A stretch of 64,000 nucleotides of DNA from an uncultured Ruminococcus sp. (GCA_937926145.1 CALANW010000118.1:1-64000), one strand, 5' to 3'; positions 1 through 8,883 are shown, counted from the first letter of the stretch. Notes: generated from the letters alone by a model not told the origin. Numbers and translations: made by a program.

Positions 1-144
1 TCTAGACCCTTTTGTCAATAGTTTTTTCTGCGTTCTATGTTTTGTTCGGTTTTTTCAACATTTTTAGACTTTTTATATGCAATTATTACAACGTCGCATT
101 AAATCAATATAGTATTTACACCCATTTTAACTTCTTAACTATAT

Positions 145-175
145 AAAAACACAGATCAAAGCCGCTGCCGCGGCT
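145..175 (-). terminator. Possible terminator after rsmE
   Basis: On the minus strand, downstream of rsmE, a GC-rich hairpin (AGCCGC, loop GGCA, GCGGCT; 160-175) is followed by TTTG and, ten bases on, by a run of five T. The stem is convincing but the T-tract is interrupted, so this is a probable end of the rsmE operon. The rest of 1-205 is AT-rich and shows no gene. Confidence 0.4.
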
Positions 176-205
176 CTTACCTGCTCTAATACTTCTAATA
201 CTAAT

Positions 206-925
206 TCACATATTCCCGCTCAGATTCATTATAATAGCCGTCACTGCAATGGGACAAGTCTCACATCGGAGTATCCTCTCGCCGAGCCATATAGGCACAG
301 CTCCGCTCTCCTCTGCCTTTTCCACCTCAGAATGCTCAAATCCGCCCTCTGAGCCTATCATCACCGCCGCCGTGTCCGCGGCCATAAAATCTATCCCCGA
401 AAGCTTCTGACCGCCATTCTCGTAGCATATAAGCTTTATCTGCGCCGCCGACATATCCTTTACCGCCTCGTCAAAGCTCATCAGCTCCCCTATCTCGGGA
501 ATTATCCCCCTGCCCGACTGCTTCGCCGCCTCTTCCGCAATGCGCATAAAACGCTCACGCTTTTTAGCAAAGTCCTTTTTGTCGGGTCGAGAAACACATC
601 TGCGTGAAAGGAACGGCACTATCCGCACCGCACCAAGCTCCGTCACCTTCTGTATTATCTGCTCGAACTTGTCCTGCTTCGGGAAAGCCTGATATATCGT
701 CAGCTTTAAGCTCGGCTCGCACTTCGACTGCACAGTCTCCTTTACACGGCATAAGACCGAACCCTCGGTCATCTCCTCTATCTCGCAGATATAGTCCGTC
801 CCCGTGCGGCAGAAGGTTATCTCGTCCCCGATCTTCATTCGGAGCGAGTAGCCAATGTGCCTCGCGTCCGCCCCCTCAACATTTATATAGTCCGTCGGTT
901 CGTGGTCAATAAAAAATCTCGGCAT
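206..925 (-). CDS. rsmE: 16S rRNA (uracil-1498-N3)-methyltransferase RsmE
   Basis: RsmE uses S-adenosylmethionine to methylate N3 of U1498 in 16S rRNA on the assembled 30S subunit. The 239-residue length fits the family. It has an N-terminal PUA-like part (about 1-70) and a SPOUT methyltransferase domain whose knot motifs are visible as GSEGGF (191-196) and LGERILRCET (214-223). The family usually reads ILRTETA in the second motif; here Thr is replaced by Cys. The ATG start follows a GAGGG ribosome binding site, and the gene begins 9 bases after tsaD, so the two are co-transcribed. It is the last gene of the minus-strand operon, ahead of a hairpin. Confidence 0.95.
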   Translation of the reverse strand: MPRFFIDHEPTDYINVEGADARHIGYSLRMKIGDEITFCRTGTDYICEIEEMTEGSVLCRVKETVQSKCEPSLKLTIYQAFPKQDKFEQIIQKVTELGAVRIVPFLSRRCVSRPDKKDFAKKRERFMRIAEEAAKQSGRGIIPEIGELMSFDEAVKDMSAAQIKLICYENGGQKLSGIDFMAADTAAVMIGSEGGFEHSEVEKAEESGAVPIWLGERILRCETCPIAVTAIIMNLSGNM

Positions 926-934
926 AGTCTTCCC

Positions 935-1957
935 TCATATTTCTTCAAGCGAAAGCGTCGCAATTGCATTAAGGTCCATTCCCGCGCGCTTGCCCGAAAG
1001 ATAATCATAATAAGCCTGACAGCCTATCATAGCCGCATTGTCACCGCAAAGATAAAGCGGAGGCATATAAAGCTTCATTCCGTTCTTCTTGCACTCTTTT
1101 TCAAGCAAACCACGCACCGCAGAATTCGCCGAAACACCGCCTGCAAGCGCAACCGTTTTGTAATTGTATGCCTTAGCCGCCGCAATAGTCTTTCCCACAA
1201 GAATTTCCGATATCGTCTTCTGGAACGAAGCCGCAAGATCGTTCTTGTTTATCTCCTCACCCTTCTGCTCCGCATTGTGGGCAAGGTTTATTACTGCCGT
1301 CTTTAATCCGCTGAATGAAAAATCATATTCACTTCCCGTTATCTTCGGGTGTGGAAGCTTGTATGCGTTCGGGTTGCCGCTCTGCGCAGCCTTGTCTATC
1401 TGTACACCGCCGGGGTAGCAGAATCCAAGCACTCTCGCCGCCTTGTCGAAAGCCTCGCCTGCCGCATCATCGTGCGTCCTGCCGATAACATGGAACTTAG
1501 TGTAGTCCGTTACTTCAATTATGTGCGAATGTCCGCCGCTCGCAACAAGACATAGATACGGCGGCTTCAAAGGCTCGTCTGTTTCCGCACTCGCAAGATA
1601 ATTCGCCGCAATGTGTCCCGCAATGTGATGTACGGGAATAAGCGGCTTGTCCGCCGCAAGAGCCAATCCCTTTGCAAAGCTTACACCCACAAGGAGCGCA
1701 CCAATCAGTCCCGGCGCATAAGTAACACCGATAGCATCTATCCCGTCAAGGTCGGTGTCCGCATCTTCAAGTGCCTTTCTCACAACCCCGAGAATGTTCT
1801 CACAGTGTCGGCGCGAAGCTATTTCGGGTACAACTCCGCCGTATTTCTTGTGTTCTTCTATCTGCGTCGAAACAACGTTGGAAAGTATCTTTCTTCCGTC
1901 CTCAATGACAGCCGCCGCCGTTTCATCGCATGAGGATTCTATTCCGAGTATCTTCAT
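935..1957 (-). CDS. tsaD: tRNA N6-adenosine threonylcarbamoyltransferase TsaD
   Basis: TsaD (Kae1/YgjD) transfers the threonylcarbamoyl group to A37 of tRNAs that read ANN codons, working with TsaB, TsaE and TsaC. The 340-residue protein has the ASKHA fold, with the N-terminal signature GIESSCDET and the metal-binding HxxxH motif (His111 and His115 in HHIAGH). GGVSAN near residue 275 belongs to the nucleotide-binding part. The ATG follows AAAGGAAG. rimI lies 56 bases upstream; in many Firmicutes tsaB, rimI and tsaD are neighbours, but tsaB is not in this window. Length and motifs are complete, so an active enzyme is expected. Confidence 0.96.
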   Translation of the reverse strand: MKILGIESSCDETAAAVIEDGRKILSNVVSTQIEEHKKYGGVVPEIASRRHCENILGVVRKALEDADTDLDGIDAIGVTYAPGLIGALLVGVSFAKGLALAADKPLIPVHHIAGHIAANYLASAETDEPLKPPYLCLVASGGHSHIIEVTDYTKFHVIGRTHDDAAGEAFDKAARVLGFCYPGGVQIDKAAQSGNPNAYKLPHPKITGSEYDFSFSGLKTAVINLAHNAEQKGEEINKNDLAASFQKTISEILVGKTIAAAKAYNYKTVALAGGVSANSAVRGLLEKECKKNGMKLYMPPLYLCGDNAAMIGCQAYYDYLSGKRAGMDLNAIATLSLEEI

Positions 1958-2013
1958 TTCATTCTTCCTTTCTTCAAAGAAATTCTGTCAAAGCAGTACA
2001 CAAAATGCTCTGC

Positions 2014-2451
2014 CTACTCTTTAAAATACTTAGTCATAAGCACAGCATTTTCCGTCGGCTTTGCGTAGAAATTTTTGCGCATACCGACCTGCTCAAAGCC
2101 GCATTTTTCGTATAAAGCTATCGCCGAAGCGTTGCTCTCCCTTACTTCAAGGTCAATTCTGTAAGGCTTGCTTTTTTCAAGCTCACTTATCAAAGCCGAA
2201 GCGATGCCGAGCCGCCTGAAACCCTCTTTTACAGCAATATTGTAAATGCTTATCTCGTCCAGCACAGCATTGGCCGTCACGAAGCCGCAGACCTCACCGC
2301 TTTCAGCTTTGGCAACAAGAAATAATGCCCCGTTAGCCGCAAAACTGCTCTCGAACGCCGCCATGCTCCAAGGGTCGGCAATGCAAGCCTGCTCTATCTC
2401 AAACATTGCTTCAAGGTCAGCCGAAACCGCCTTTCTTATCGTGTATCTCAT
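2014..2451 (-). CDS. rimI: Ribosomal protein N-acetyltransferase RimI (GNAT family)
   Basis: This is a 145-residue GNAT acetyltransferase of the RimI type, which acetylates the N-terminal alanine of ribosomal protein S18 with acetyl-CoA. The fold is visible as the motif A region EGFRRLGIASALI (acetyl-CoA pyrophosphate-binding loop) and the motif B region NASAIALYEKCGFEQVG near the C-terminus. Its ATG overlaps the dusB stop codon by four bases (ATGA), which implies translational coupling. The neighbour tsaD supports RimI over a generic GNAT enzyme, although the substrate cannot be read from the sequence. Confidence 0.88.
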   Translation of the reverse strand: MRYTIRKAVSADLEAMFEIEQACIADPWSMAAFESSFAANGALFLVAKAESGEVCGFVTANAVLDEISIYNIAVKEGFRRLGIASALISELEKSKPYRIDLEVRESNASAIALYEKCGFEQVGMRKNFYAKPTENAVLMTKYFKE

Positions 2452-3422
2452 AAAGCCGCCCTCAGTATCTCGTCCGTCAGACTGCGCAGGTCATCCATGC
2501 AGGTCAGAGTTCCGCACCTGCCTCGGAAACTCGCCGCATTCGGCAAGCCTTTCAGATAGAACGAGCATTGCCTGCGAAGCTCCGCCATAGCCTTTTTCTC
2601 ACCCTTGAATCCGACCGTCAGCTCCGCCTGATGAAGCATTATCGCAAGCTTCTCTTCAAGCGTAGGCTCGGGCGCATATTCACCCGTTTCCATGTAGCTT
2701 TTTATCTGCGAGAAAAGCCACGGCCTCCCATAGCTTCCCCTTCCTATCATAACAAGGTCACACCCCGTCTGTTTGTACATATCCGCCGCACTCTCGGGCG
2801 AATCAATGTCGCCGTTGCCGATAACGGGTATCGAAACAGCCTCTTTCACCTGCCGAATTATGTCACGGTCAGCCTTTCCGTGATACATCTGAACACGGGT
2901 GCGCCCGTGAACGGCTATCATCGAAGCGCCTGCCTGCTCGATCACCTTTGCGAATTGTACAGCATTGACATTATCATCGTCCCAACCCTTGCGGAACTTC
3001 ACCGTAACTGGAACATCGCTGTTTTTTACCGCCGCACGAACTATCTCTGCCGCAATTTCGGGCGTTTTCATAAGAGCACTTCCGCTGCCGCTGCCAACTA
3101 TCTTCGGAACGGGACAACCCATGTTTATATCCAGTATGTCAGGCTTGTATTTCATCAGCATCGAAGCCGCCCTGCCGACGAATTCGGGATCTTCGCCGAA
3201 AAGCTGCAAAGCGTAGGGTCTCTCGCTCTCAATGACAGTGCAAAGCTCCTCCGTCTTTCTGTCGGAGTAACATAATCCCTTTGCCGAGATCATCTCCGAA
3301 ACCATGTAAGCCGCCCCCTGCTCCTTGCAGACCGCACGGTAAGCCCTGTCCGCCACCGAAGCCATCGGAGCGAGCGCAGCGGTTTTTTCTATTTTAACAT
3401 CGCCTATTGAAATAAAGTCCAT
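2448..3422 (-). CDS. dusB: tRNA dihydrouridine synthase (DusB-like)
   Basis: This FMN enzyme reduces uridines in the tRNA D-loop to dihydrouridine. The 324-residue protein starts at MDFISIGD, where the conserved TIM barrel begins and a GGAAGG site lies upstream. A longer reading to 3566 overlaps the upstream dinB gene and adds no conserved residues. Visible motifs are APMASVADRAYR near the start, NMGCPVPK with the catalytic proton donor Cys103, and the phosphate-binding segment VIGNGDI followed by GRGSYGRPWLF. The C-terminal helical domain is present. It overlaps rimI by four bases. The DusB-type assignment rests on general resemblance and Firmicutes context. Confidence 0.93.
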   Translation of the reverse strand: MDFISIGDVKIEKTAALAPMASVADRAYRAVCKEQGAAYMVSEMISAKGLCYSDRKTEELCTVIESERPYALQLFGEDPEFVGRAASMLMKYKPDILDINMGCPVPKIVGSGSGSALMKTPEIAAEIVRAAVKNSDVPVTVKFRKGWDDDNVNAVQFAKVIEQAGASMIAVHGRTRVQMYHGKADRDIIRQVKEAVSIPVIGNGDIDSPESAADMYKQTGCDLVMIGRGSYGRPWLFSQIKSYMETGEYAPEPTLEEKLAIMLHQAELTVGFKGEKKAMAELRRQCSFYLKGLPNAASFRGRCGTLTCMDDLRSLTDEILRAAL

Positions 3423-3460
3423 AGCAGCCTTCCGTTCCAAAAAACTTTTTATTGTAGCTC

Positions 3461-3967
3461 TCAATTTTCCCCGAAAGCCACCCAAGGGATATCTTCGCCG
3501 CCGAATGAGGTCACAGCGTCCTGACAAATTCCGACATGGCACATAATATGCCGTATTTGAGCGCATATCACACTGAGATAGGTAAAATCCATATCATCGA
3601 GGATTTTTCGGCAGAGCATATCATCGGTAAGCGAATCAAAGAATTTATCCTTTTTTACATCGAAAATTTTAAAAAGATCCGTTACCTGCTCCTTTGTCAT
3701 TGAGCCGTCTTTTTCGCAGCACCACTCGTCCCGATACAGCTTTTCGCCTATTTTTTCGGGCAGGCAAAAGCTTGATCCAAAGTCAGCTTTGTAATCAAAC
3801 CTGAGCCAAAAATCGCTGCCCATGAGAGCGTGGACAACGTTATTCCAAACAGGCAGACCGTTATTATCCGCCTTCCAAAGCTCATCGGGACAAATCTCAA
3901 CTATGCTTTTGAGCATTTTATAGCTGTCGTCATACTGCACTTTGAGCATTTTAACAATTTCATTCAT
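3461..3967 (-). CDS. DinB-like (YfiT/DinB superfamily) protein
   Basis: This 168-residue, mainly helical protein resembles the DinB superfamily, four-helix bundles that carry a metal bound by three histidines and include thiol S-transferases and many uncharacterised stress proteins. Candidate ligands are His46 (NVVHAL), His140 and His144 (QIRHIMCHVG), in the usual arrangement of one in helix 2 and two in helix 4. The ATG follows AGAGGA. It stands 38 bases before dusB and 55 bases after the RpiR regulator. Its substrate cannot be told from the sequence. Confidence 0.75.
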   Translation of the reverse strand: MNEIVKMLKVQYDDSYKMLKSIVEICPDELWKADNNGLPVWNNVVHALMGSDFWLRFDYKADFGSSFCLPEKIGEKLYRDEWCCEKDGSMTKEQVTDLFKIFDVKKDKFFDSLTDDMLCRKILDDMDFTYLSVICAQIRHIMCHVGICQDAVTSFGGEDIPWVAFGEN

Positions 3968-4022
3968 ATTAATTCCTCTTTACCGAAAATTCGGCTTTTT
4001 GATCTGCCATATTAACCGTCAA

Positions 4023-4925
4023 TTATAAGCTCTCCGTGCTTATGCCGTGAGCAAAGCCCTTTCTATCATCTTCATTGTCATAAACATGATATTCTCCGCA
4101 AACATCTTCAAGCCTTTTATAGCTTGCCGAAACATAGTCACTGCGGCGCAGACCAACGGCAACTATAAGCGCATTTATAACGCTCATCGGAGCGATAAGC
4201 GAATCCGCAAAGGATACCATGTCGCTGCGTGCGATAAGGATATTGTCGGCATATTCCGCAAGCGGCGAGGACATGCTGTCCGTTATGGCAATATTCTTTG
4301 CACCCTTTGAGGAAGCGTACCGAAAAGCCTTGACCGTGTGTGTGGAATACCTCGGGAAGCTTATACCGATCATAACATCGTTCTCTCCGATATTCAATAT
4401 CTGCTCGAACATTTCTGAGGTCGAGGTCGTGTGAACAAGCTTGACATTATCGAACATCATCGTAAAGTAGAACGAAAGGAAACGTGCCAGTACAGCCGCC
4501 GAACGTGCGCCGATAACATAGATGTTCTTAGCCTCGCAAAGCACGTCCACCGTGCGGTAAAACTCTTCCTTGTCGCCCTCTTCAAGCGTCTTTTTCAGCT
4601 TGTCTATATCCATGCTTATGATCTTTTCGTAAACGTCCTCGTCGGCAAGACGGTCGTTCATAACATCGATTCGCTGAACAGTAGTGAGCATATTGCTCGT
4701 GTAATCTTTCAGCGCGCGCTGAAGTTCGGGATAACCCTCATAGCCAAGCTCCGTTGCAAAACGAACCACCGTTGATTCGCTCACCCCGACAATGCCGCCG
4801 AGCTTAGATGCCGTCATGAATGCCGCCTTGTCATAATGATTGAGCATATACTCCGCAATTTTCTTGTGACCCTTTGAAAGCTTCGGGAGCCTTTCCCTTA
4901 ATTCGTCAAACAATAACTTCTGCAT
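4023..4925 (-). CDS. RpiR/MurR-family transcriptional regulator with SIS domain
   Basis: The 300-residue protein has an N-terminal RpiR-type helix-turn-helix (about 1-77, including VSESTVVRFATELGYEGYPE) and a C-terminal SIS domain (about 120-265, with VIGARSAAVLARF and GISFPRYSTHTV). Family members sense phosphosugars such as N-acetylmuramic acid 6-phosphate, glucosamine 6-phosphate or ribose 5-phosphate and usually repress nearby sugar genes. No sugar catabolic gene is adjacent, so the ligand and regulon are unknown; it may act elsewhere. The start at MQKLLFDEL follows GAAGGT. It lies 18 bases after the DUF3006 gene and could be in the same transcript. Confidence 0.9.
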   Translation of the reverse strand: MQKLLFDELRERLPKLSKGHKKIAEYMLNHYDKAAFMTASKLGGIVGVSESTVVRFATELGYEGYPELQRALKDYTSNMLTTVQRIDVMNDRLADEDVYEKIISMDIDKLKKTLEEGDKEEFYRTVDVLCEAKNIYVIGARSAAVLARFLSFYFTMMFDNVKLVHTTSTSEMFEQILNIGENDVMIGISFPRYSTHTVKAFRYASSKGAKNIAITDSMSSPLAEYADNILIARSDMVSFADSLIAPMSVINALIVAVGLRRSDYVSASYKRLEDVCGEYHVYDNEDDRKGFAHGISTESL

Positions 4926-4943
4926 AACTTTTACCTTCTTTTT

Positions 4944-5150
4944 TTATTCCCACAAGCTGTTCTGCAGCTTAATGATATCCTCTCTGCGCTTTTTTGTCGC
5001 ATTTTTGTCGGCAAAGTAACGCCCGTCCTTTTCCGCAATGACATCGCCCTCGTGCACCGCCCCGTCAAAAAGCGAGATATCCGCGTTGAAGTACCTGTCA
5101 CCGTCCTCGATAACGACCGTCTTTCCCTCTATCCTGTCAATTATCATCAT
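4944..5150 (-). CDS. DUF3006-family small protein
   Basis: This 68-residue protein begins MMIIDRIEGKTVVIEDGD and resembles DUF3006, a small beta-rich family often encoded beside ComEC-like metallo-beta-lactamase hydrolases. The chosen ATG overlaps the TGA of the upstream hydrolase gene (ATGATGA), which fits translational coupling. A longer reading to 5222 has no ribosome binding site and only repeats sequence inside the upstream gene. The C-terminus is Lys/Arg-rich (NATKKRREDI). The molecular role is unknown; the pairing suggests it works with the hydrolase. Confidence 0.75.
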   Translation of the reverse strand: MMIIDRIEGKTVVIEDGDRYFNADISLFDGAVHEGDVIAEKDGRYFADKNATKKRREDIIKLQNSLWE

Positions 5151-6187
5151 TTTCCGTTGCTCTCCTTTTCCGTCTGTACACGATAGCTTTCGCCGTCCGA
5201 GTAAACGGTTATCGTTCCGCATTCGTCCGTGCGGAAATATTCAATGCCCATTTCCTTGAATTTGTCAATGGTCTCCTTGTGCGGATGTCCGTAGGAATTG
5301 TCCGTTCCGCAGCTTATTATCGCCGTCTTTGGCGAAACAGCCTTGAGGAACTTCTTGCTTGAAGAAGTCGAACTTCCGTGATGCCCTGCTTTCAGTACAT
5401 CTGCCGAAACATCAGCACCGCTCGCAAGAATATCAGCCTCCGCCGCCTTTTCCGCATCACCCGTGAAAAGGAACGCACAGTTCCCGTGCGTGAGCTTTAT
5501 CACCACAGACCAGTTGTTCAGATCGTCATAATCGTCCCCAACGGGCGCAAGCACCTCAAAAGCCGTGTTGTCGTTTTCCTTGTTTTCGTCAGCGAGCGAG
5601 TAAACACTCCCTGCCTGCGCCGCCGTGAGCTTCTGTCCCTTCTTGCTCAGTGCCGTCAGAAAACGCTCATAAACCTTGGTCGTCGGCACAAGATCGTCCT
5701 TTACCCTCGGCGCAATGACCGTTCCGATGTCGTATTTCTCAACTATCTTGTCCATCGCACCGATGTGATCGGCGTGAGGGTGAGTTGCTATAACATAATC
5801 AAGCTTTGTTATCCCAAGCCCGTCTATCACAGCTTCAATGTCGTCCGCCGCCTCTTTTACGCCCGCATCGATGAGAACATTCTTCCCTGCATAGGAAATA
5901 AGCTCGCAGTCGCCCTGTCCGACATCAATGTACCGTATTACAAGGTCAGCGTCCTTTTCGATGAAGTTGCTGACCACAGCCGCAGGCTCTTCCGTCTTTC
6001 CCTTTTCAAGATACGAACCGTAAGCGAACGCCGCTATAAAAAGTATCACAACTATCAGCGCAGGGAACGTCAGCCCACGGTGAAAAAGCCGCCTTAAGCT
6101 CTGTTCTTCCCTCTGTTCGGCTTTCCGCCGTGCTGCTGATGAGCCTGATGATCTTGATTTTGACGATGATTTTTTCCTTGCTGCCAA
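5147..6187 (-). CDS. ComEC/Rec2-like metallo-beta-lactamase hydrolase, membrane anchored
   Basis: This 346-residue protein has a Ser/Lys/Arg-rich N-terminus, one transmembrane segment (about 41-59) and an extracytoplasmic metallo-beta-lactamase domain. The metal motif HPHADH is at 136-141, with FTGDAE and LKAGHHGSS further on, as in the C-terminal domain of ComEC and stand-alone relatives thought to be secreted nucleases or phosphodiesterases. YIDVGQGDCELI is the family entry motif. The start is TTG at 6187, preceded by GGAAG nine bases upstream; no ATG lies near. The first 94 bases overlap the 3' end of the upstream radical SAM gene, in another frame. Substrate unknown. Confidence 0.85.
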   Translation of the reverse strand: MAARKKSSSKSRSSGSSAARRKAEQREEQSLRRLFHRGLTFPALIVVILFIAAFAYGSYLEKGKTEEPAAVVSNFIEKDADLVIRYIDVGQGDCELISYAGKNVLIDAGVKEAADDIEAVIDGLGITKLDYVIATHPHADHIGAMDKIVEKYDIGTVIAPRVKDDLVPTTKVYERFLTALSKKGQKLTAAQAGSVYSLADENKENDNTAFEVLAPVGDDYDDLNNWSVVIKLTHGNCAFLFTGDAEKAAEADILASGADVSADVLKAGHHGSSTSSSKKFLKAVSPKTAIISCGTDNSYGHPHKETIDKFKEMGIEYFRTDECGTITVYSDGESYRVQTEKESNGK

Positions 6188-8130
6188 TTCTTTTCACTTC
6201 CGTTTCTGCCGTTAGCCTTGGCATCATTCCTGCCGTGAGTGTTCCCACGGCTGTTTCCGTTTGCTTTTCCGTGCGAAGTTCCGTGTCCCCTGCCCTTTTC
6301 AGCCTGCTTCTGCTTGCGCTCGTTGAGTTCTCGCAGATATTGAGCGTCAGGCTTTACAAGACAGTCGGGAGTGCTGCCGATAAGATCGGTTCGGTGCGCT
6401 TTCTGCAAAGCTTCAATGCACTTCCGCTGATTCTGCGGACGGAAATACTGCAAAAGCGCCCTCTGCATACCCTTTTCCTCCGCCGTCTTAGGTACATATA
6501 CCTTTTCAAGCGTGTAAGGGTCGAGTTCAGTGTAAAACATACACGTCGAGAGCGTTCCGGGTGTCGGATAGAAGTCCTGCACCTGCTCGGGACGCATTTT
6601 CAGCGACTTTAAGAACAGCGCAAGCTCCACAGCATCGTTCAAGGTGCTGCCGGGGTGTGATGACATCAGATACGGCACAAGATACTGCTCTTTTCCAATC
6701 TGATTTGTCATTCTATAAAATTTATCCTGAAATTTCTTATAAGCCTCAATGTGCGGCTTGCCCATTTTGTCAAGTACAGCCGCCGAACAATGCTCGGGCG
6801 CAACCTTTAACTGTCCGCTGACGTGATTTTCGATAAGCTCACGCATGAACTCATCGTCCTTGTCCTCGATAAGATAATCATAGCGGATACCACTTCGGAT
6901 AAATACCTTTTTGACCTTTGGTATCGCCCTTATCTTTCGGAGCATTTCAAGATATTCCGTGTGATCGACAACAAGATTCGGGCAAGGCTCGGGCGCAAGA
7001 CACTTTTTGCCCTTGCAAAGTCCGTATTTGAGCTGCTTGTCACAGCTTGTCCGTCTGAAATTCGCCGTAGGACCGCCGACATCGTGAATGTAACCCTTGA
7101 AGTTCGGCAAAGTCGTCAGAAGCTTCGCCTCACGCAGAACACTCTCCTCACTTCTCACAGCGATTCGCCTGCCCTGATGAAGCGCTATCGAGCAGAAGTT
7201 GCAGAATCCGAAACAGCCTCGGTTGTGCGTTATCGAAAATTCAACTTCCTTTATGCCCGGAACACCGCCCTCTTTCTCATAAATAGGGTGATAAGTCCTC
7301 ATGTAAGGCAGTTCGTAAACAGCGTCAAGCTCCTCCGTCGTAAGTACGGGCGAGGGCGCAAGCTGAACGAGCATCATATCGTCCTGTCGCTGAATTATAG
7401 TCTTGCCGTAAACCTCGTCCTGCCAGTCATACTGTATGCGGCAAGCCTTTGCATATTCAGCCTTGTTCTCGCGGCAAGCCTTTAACGACGGACATTCCAC
7501 CGCACCGTAAGGCGTGTCGACGGGCTTTACAAGATAAGCCGTTCCGCGAATGTCCTTTAAGTCGTGAATGTCCTCACCCTTTGCAAGACGTGTGCATATC
7601 TCCGTTATCTGATGCTCACCCATTCCGTACATGAGCAGATCAGCACCGCTGTCATAAAGTATGGACGGACGAACAGCATCGTCCCAGTAATCATAATGCG
7701 CAAATCGGCGAAGCGAAGCCTCCAAGCCGCCAATGGCAATGGGGATATCCCCATAAGCCTCGCGCAGCTTCTGACAGTAAACAATGACTGCACGGTCAGG
7801 ACGCTTTCCAGCCACTCCTCCTGCCGTGTAAGCATCATCGGAACGCTTTCTCTTTGCGCTCGTGTAGTGCGCAACCATGCTGTCAATGTTTCCCGAGGTC
7901 ACAAGGAACGCGTACTTCGGTCTGCCAAGCTTCTTGAAATCACGGACGCTGTGCCAGTCGGGCTGTGCAATGATCCCAACCGTGAACCCAAGGCTCTCAA
8001 CAACTCTCGATATAATGGAAATGCCAAAGCTCGGGTGGTCAACATAGCTGTCCCCCGTGATGCAGATAAAGTCAAACTGCTCTATCCCACGCTCCTGCAT
8101 ATCCTCTTTTGATATAGGTAAAAACGGCAT
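6094..8130 (-). CDS. YgiQ-family radical SAM protein
   Basis: The 678-residue protein belongs to the YgiQ (UPF0313) radical SAM family, whose reaction is not established. The iron-sulfur cluster motif CxxxCxxC is Cys306, Cys310 and Cys313 (RGCFGFCNFCS). The N-terminal part (about 15-130) resembles the cobalamin-binding-like domain of the family. A further cluster of cysteines lies near 367-385 (CDKQLKYGLCKGKKCLAPEPC). The last 75 or so residues are low-complexity, rich in Gly, Asn, His, Lys and Gln, and are probably disordered. The next gene starts inside this tail. The ATG follows AAAGGAG. It is likely the first gene of the operon running to rsmE. Confidence 0.92.
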   Translation of the reverse strand: MPFLPISKEDMQERGIEQFDFICITGDSYVDHPSFGISIISRVVESLGFTVGIIAQPDWHSVRDFKKLGRPKYAFLVTSGNIDSMVAHYTSAKRKRSDDAYTAGGVAGKRPDRAVIVYCQKLREAYGDIPIAIGGLEASLRRFAHYDYWDDAVRPSILYDSGADLLMYGMGEHQITEICTRLAKGEDIHDLKDIRGTAYLVKPVDTPYGAVECPSLKACRENKAEYAKACRIQYDWQDEVYGKTIIQRQDDMMLVQLAPSPVLTTEELDAVYELPYMRTYHPIYEKEGGVPGIKEVEFSITHNRGCFGFCNFCSIALHQGRRIAVRSEESVLREAKLLTTLPNFKGYIHDVGGPTANFRRTSCDKQLKYGLCKGKKCLAPEPCPNLVVDHTEYLEMLRKIRAIPKVKKVFIRSGIRYDYLIEDKDDEFMRELIENHVSGQLKVAPEHCSAAVLDKMGKPHIEAYKKFQDKFYRMTNQIGKEQYLVPYLMSSHPGSTLNDAVELALFLKSLKMRPEQVQDFYPTPGTLSTCMFYTELDPYTLEKVYVPKTAEEKGMQRALLQYFRPQNQRKCIEALQKAHRTDLIGSTPDCLVKPDAQYLRELNERKQKQAEKGRGHGTSHGKANGNSRGNTHGRNDAKANGRNGSEKNWQQGKNHRQNQDHQAHQQHGGKPNRGKNRA

Positions 8131-8159
8131 AAATACTCCTTTTTATTTTCGTAACATAC

Positions 8160-8305
8160 AGCTCAATTCGGAATTCGGAATGCGGAATGCGGAATTATTA
8201 TTTTTCCTATAATTCGCAGCAAAACGCAAATTCCCGTAGGGGCGGATTCTATATCCGCCCGGTTATATATCTCACACTAATTACGCATTTCGCATAAAAA
8301 ACTTA
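8160..8305. repeat. Intergenic repeat cluster (heptamer and palindrome types)
   Basis: Between the YgiQ gene and the next gene lie three repeat blocks. At 8166-8197 there are near-tandem units of the type GGAATTC/GGAATGC. At 8236-8260 there is a palindrome of the form GGGGCGGAT-TCTAT-ATCCGCCC. At 8278-8300 there are units of the type ATTACGCATT. The same families recur at many other gene ends in this window. No gene is visible here. Confidence 0.8.
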
Positions 8306-8307
8306 AT

Positions 8308-8823
8308 TCATGTATATAAAACAGAAAGCAAAGCCACTACGCATATCCATATAAATATCTTAAAGATCGCCTTTATGAACACTCCGCCGACAAATTCCCG
8401 ATTTTCAATATTAACAGCAAGCTCCGCACCGATGATACCTCCGAAAAACGCAGGAATTATCCCTGCCTCATTGTTCCTTTTGACCATTATGTACGCCGTA
8501 ATATTCATCGCTAAAATTATCGGAATTATCACAAAATAGTCGATCATCAAAAGCAAATATCCAAACAGCAGAAAATAATATATCAATTCCGCAAATTTTT
8601 CACTGAAAAACAGCATCATAGTCAGCGCAATGCCGATGAAGTCGATAATGTGCCGCACGAAAAAGCTTTCCGAAAACGGCTCACCGTCCTTATTCTGCTG
8701 TACAGCCTCCTCCGAAGCCTCGGTAACGGGCTGCGGCGAACGATAGTTGTTCTTTTTGTCGAATACGGAAAACAAACCATAGTCAACAATGTCATAAAAA
8801 GTATCAATTATCCATTTCAGCAT
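8308..8823 (-). CDS. Hypothetical multi-pass membrane protein
   Basis: This 171-residue protein is not recognised. It starts at MLKWIIDTF; the reading frame continues upstream to 8979 but that part is translated repeat DNA. After a hydrophilic N-terminal stretch rich in Glu, Gln and Ser (about 25-55) there are four predicted membrane segments: HIIDFIGIALTMMLFF, LIYYFLLFGYLLLMIDYF joined to VIIPIILAMNITAYI, a glycine-rich segment (GIIPAFFGGIIGAEL) and the C-terminal IFKIFIWICVVALLSV. The ribosome binding site (GGGGTG) is modest. Repeat clusters on both sides isolate the gene. Confidence 0.65.
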   Translation of the reverse strand: MLKWIIDTFYDIVDYGLFSVFDKKNNYRSPQPVTEASEEAVQQNKDGEPFSESFFVRHIIDFIGIALTMMLFFSEKFAELIYYFLLFGYLLLMIDYFVIIPIILAMNITAYIMVKRNNEAGIIPAFFGGIIGAELAVNIENREFVGGVFIKAIFKIFIWICVVALLSVLYT

Positions 8824-8883
8824 AGCATACACCCCAAACCGAGATAACAAACAGACGAGATCACCCAACGCAACGGGCATAAC

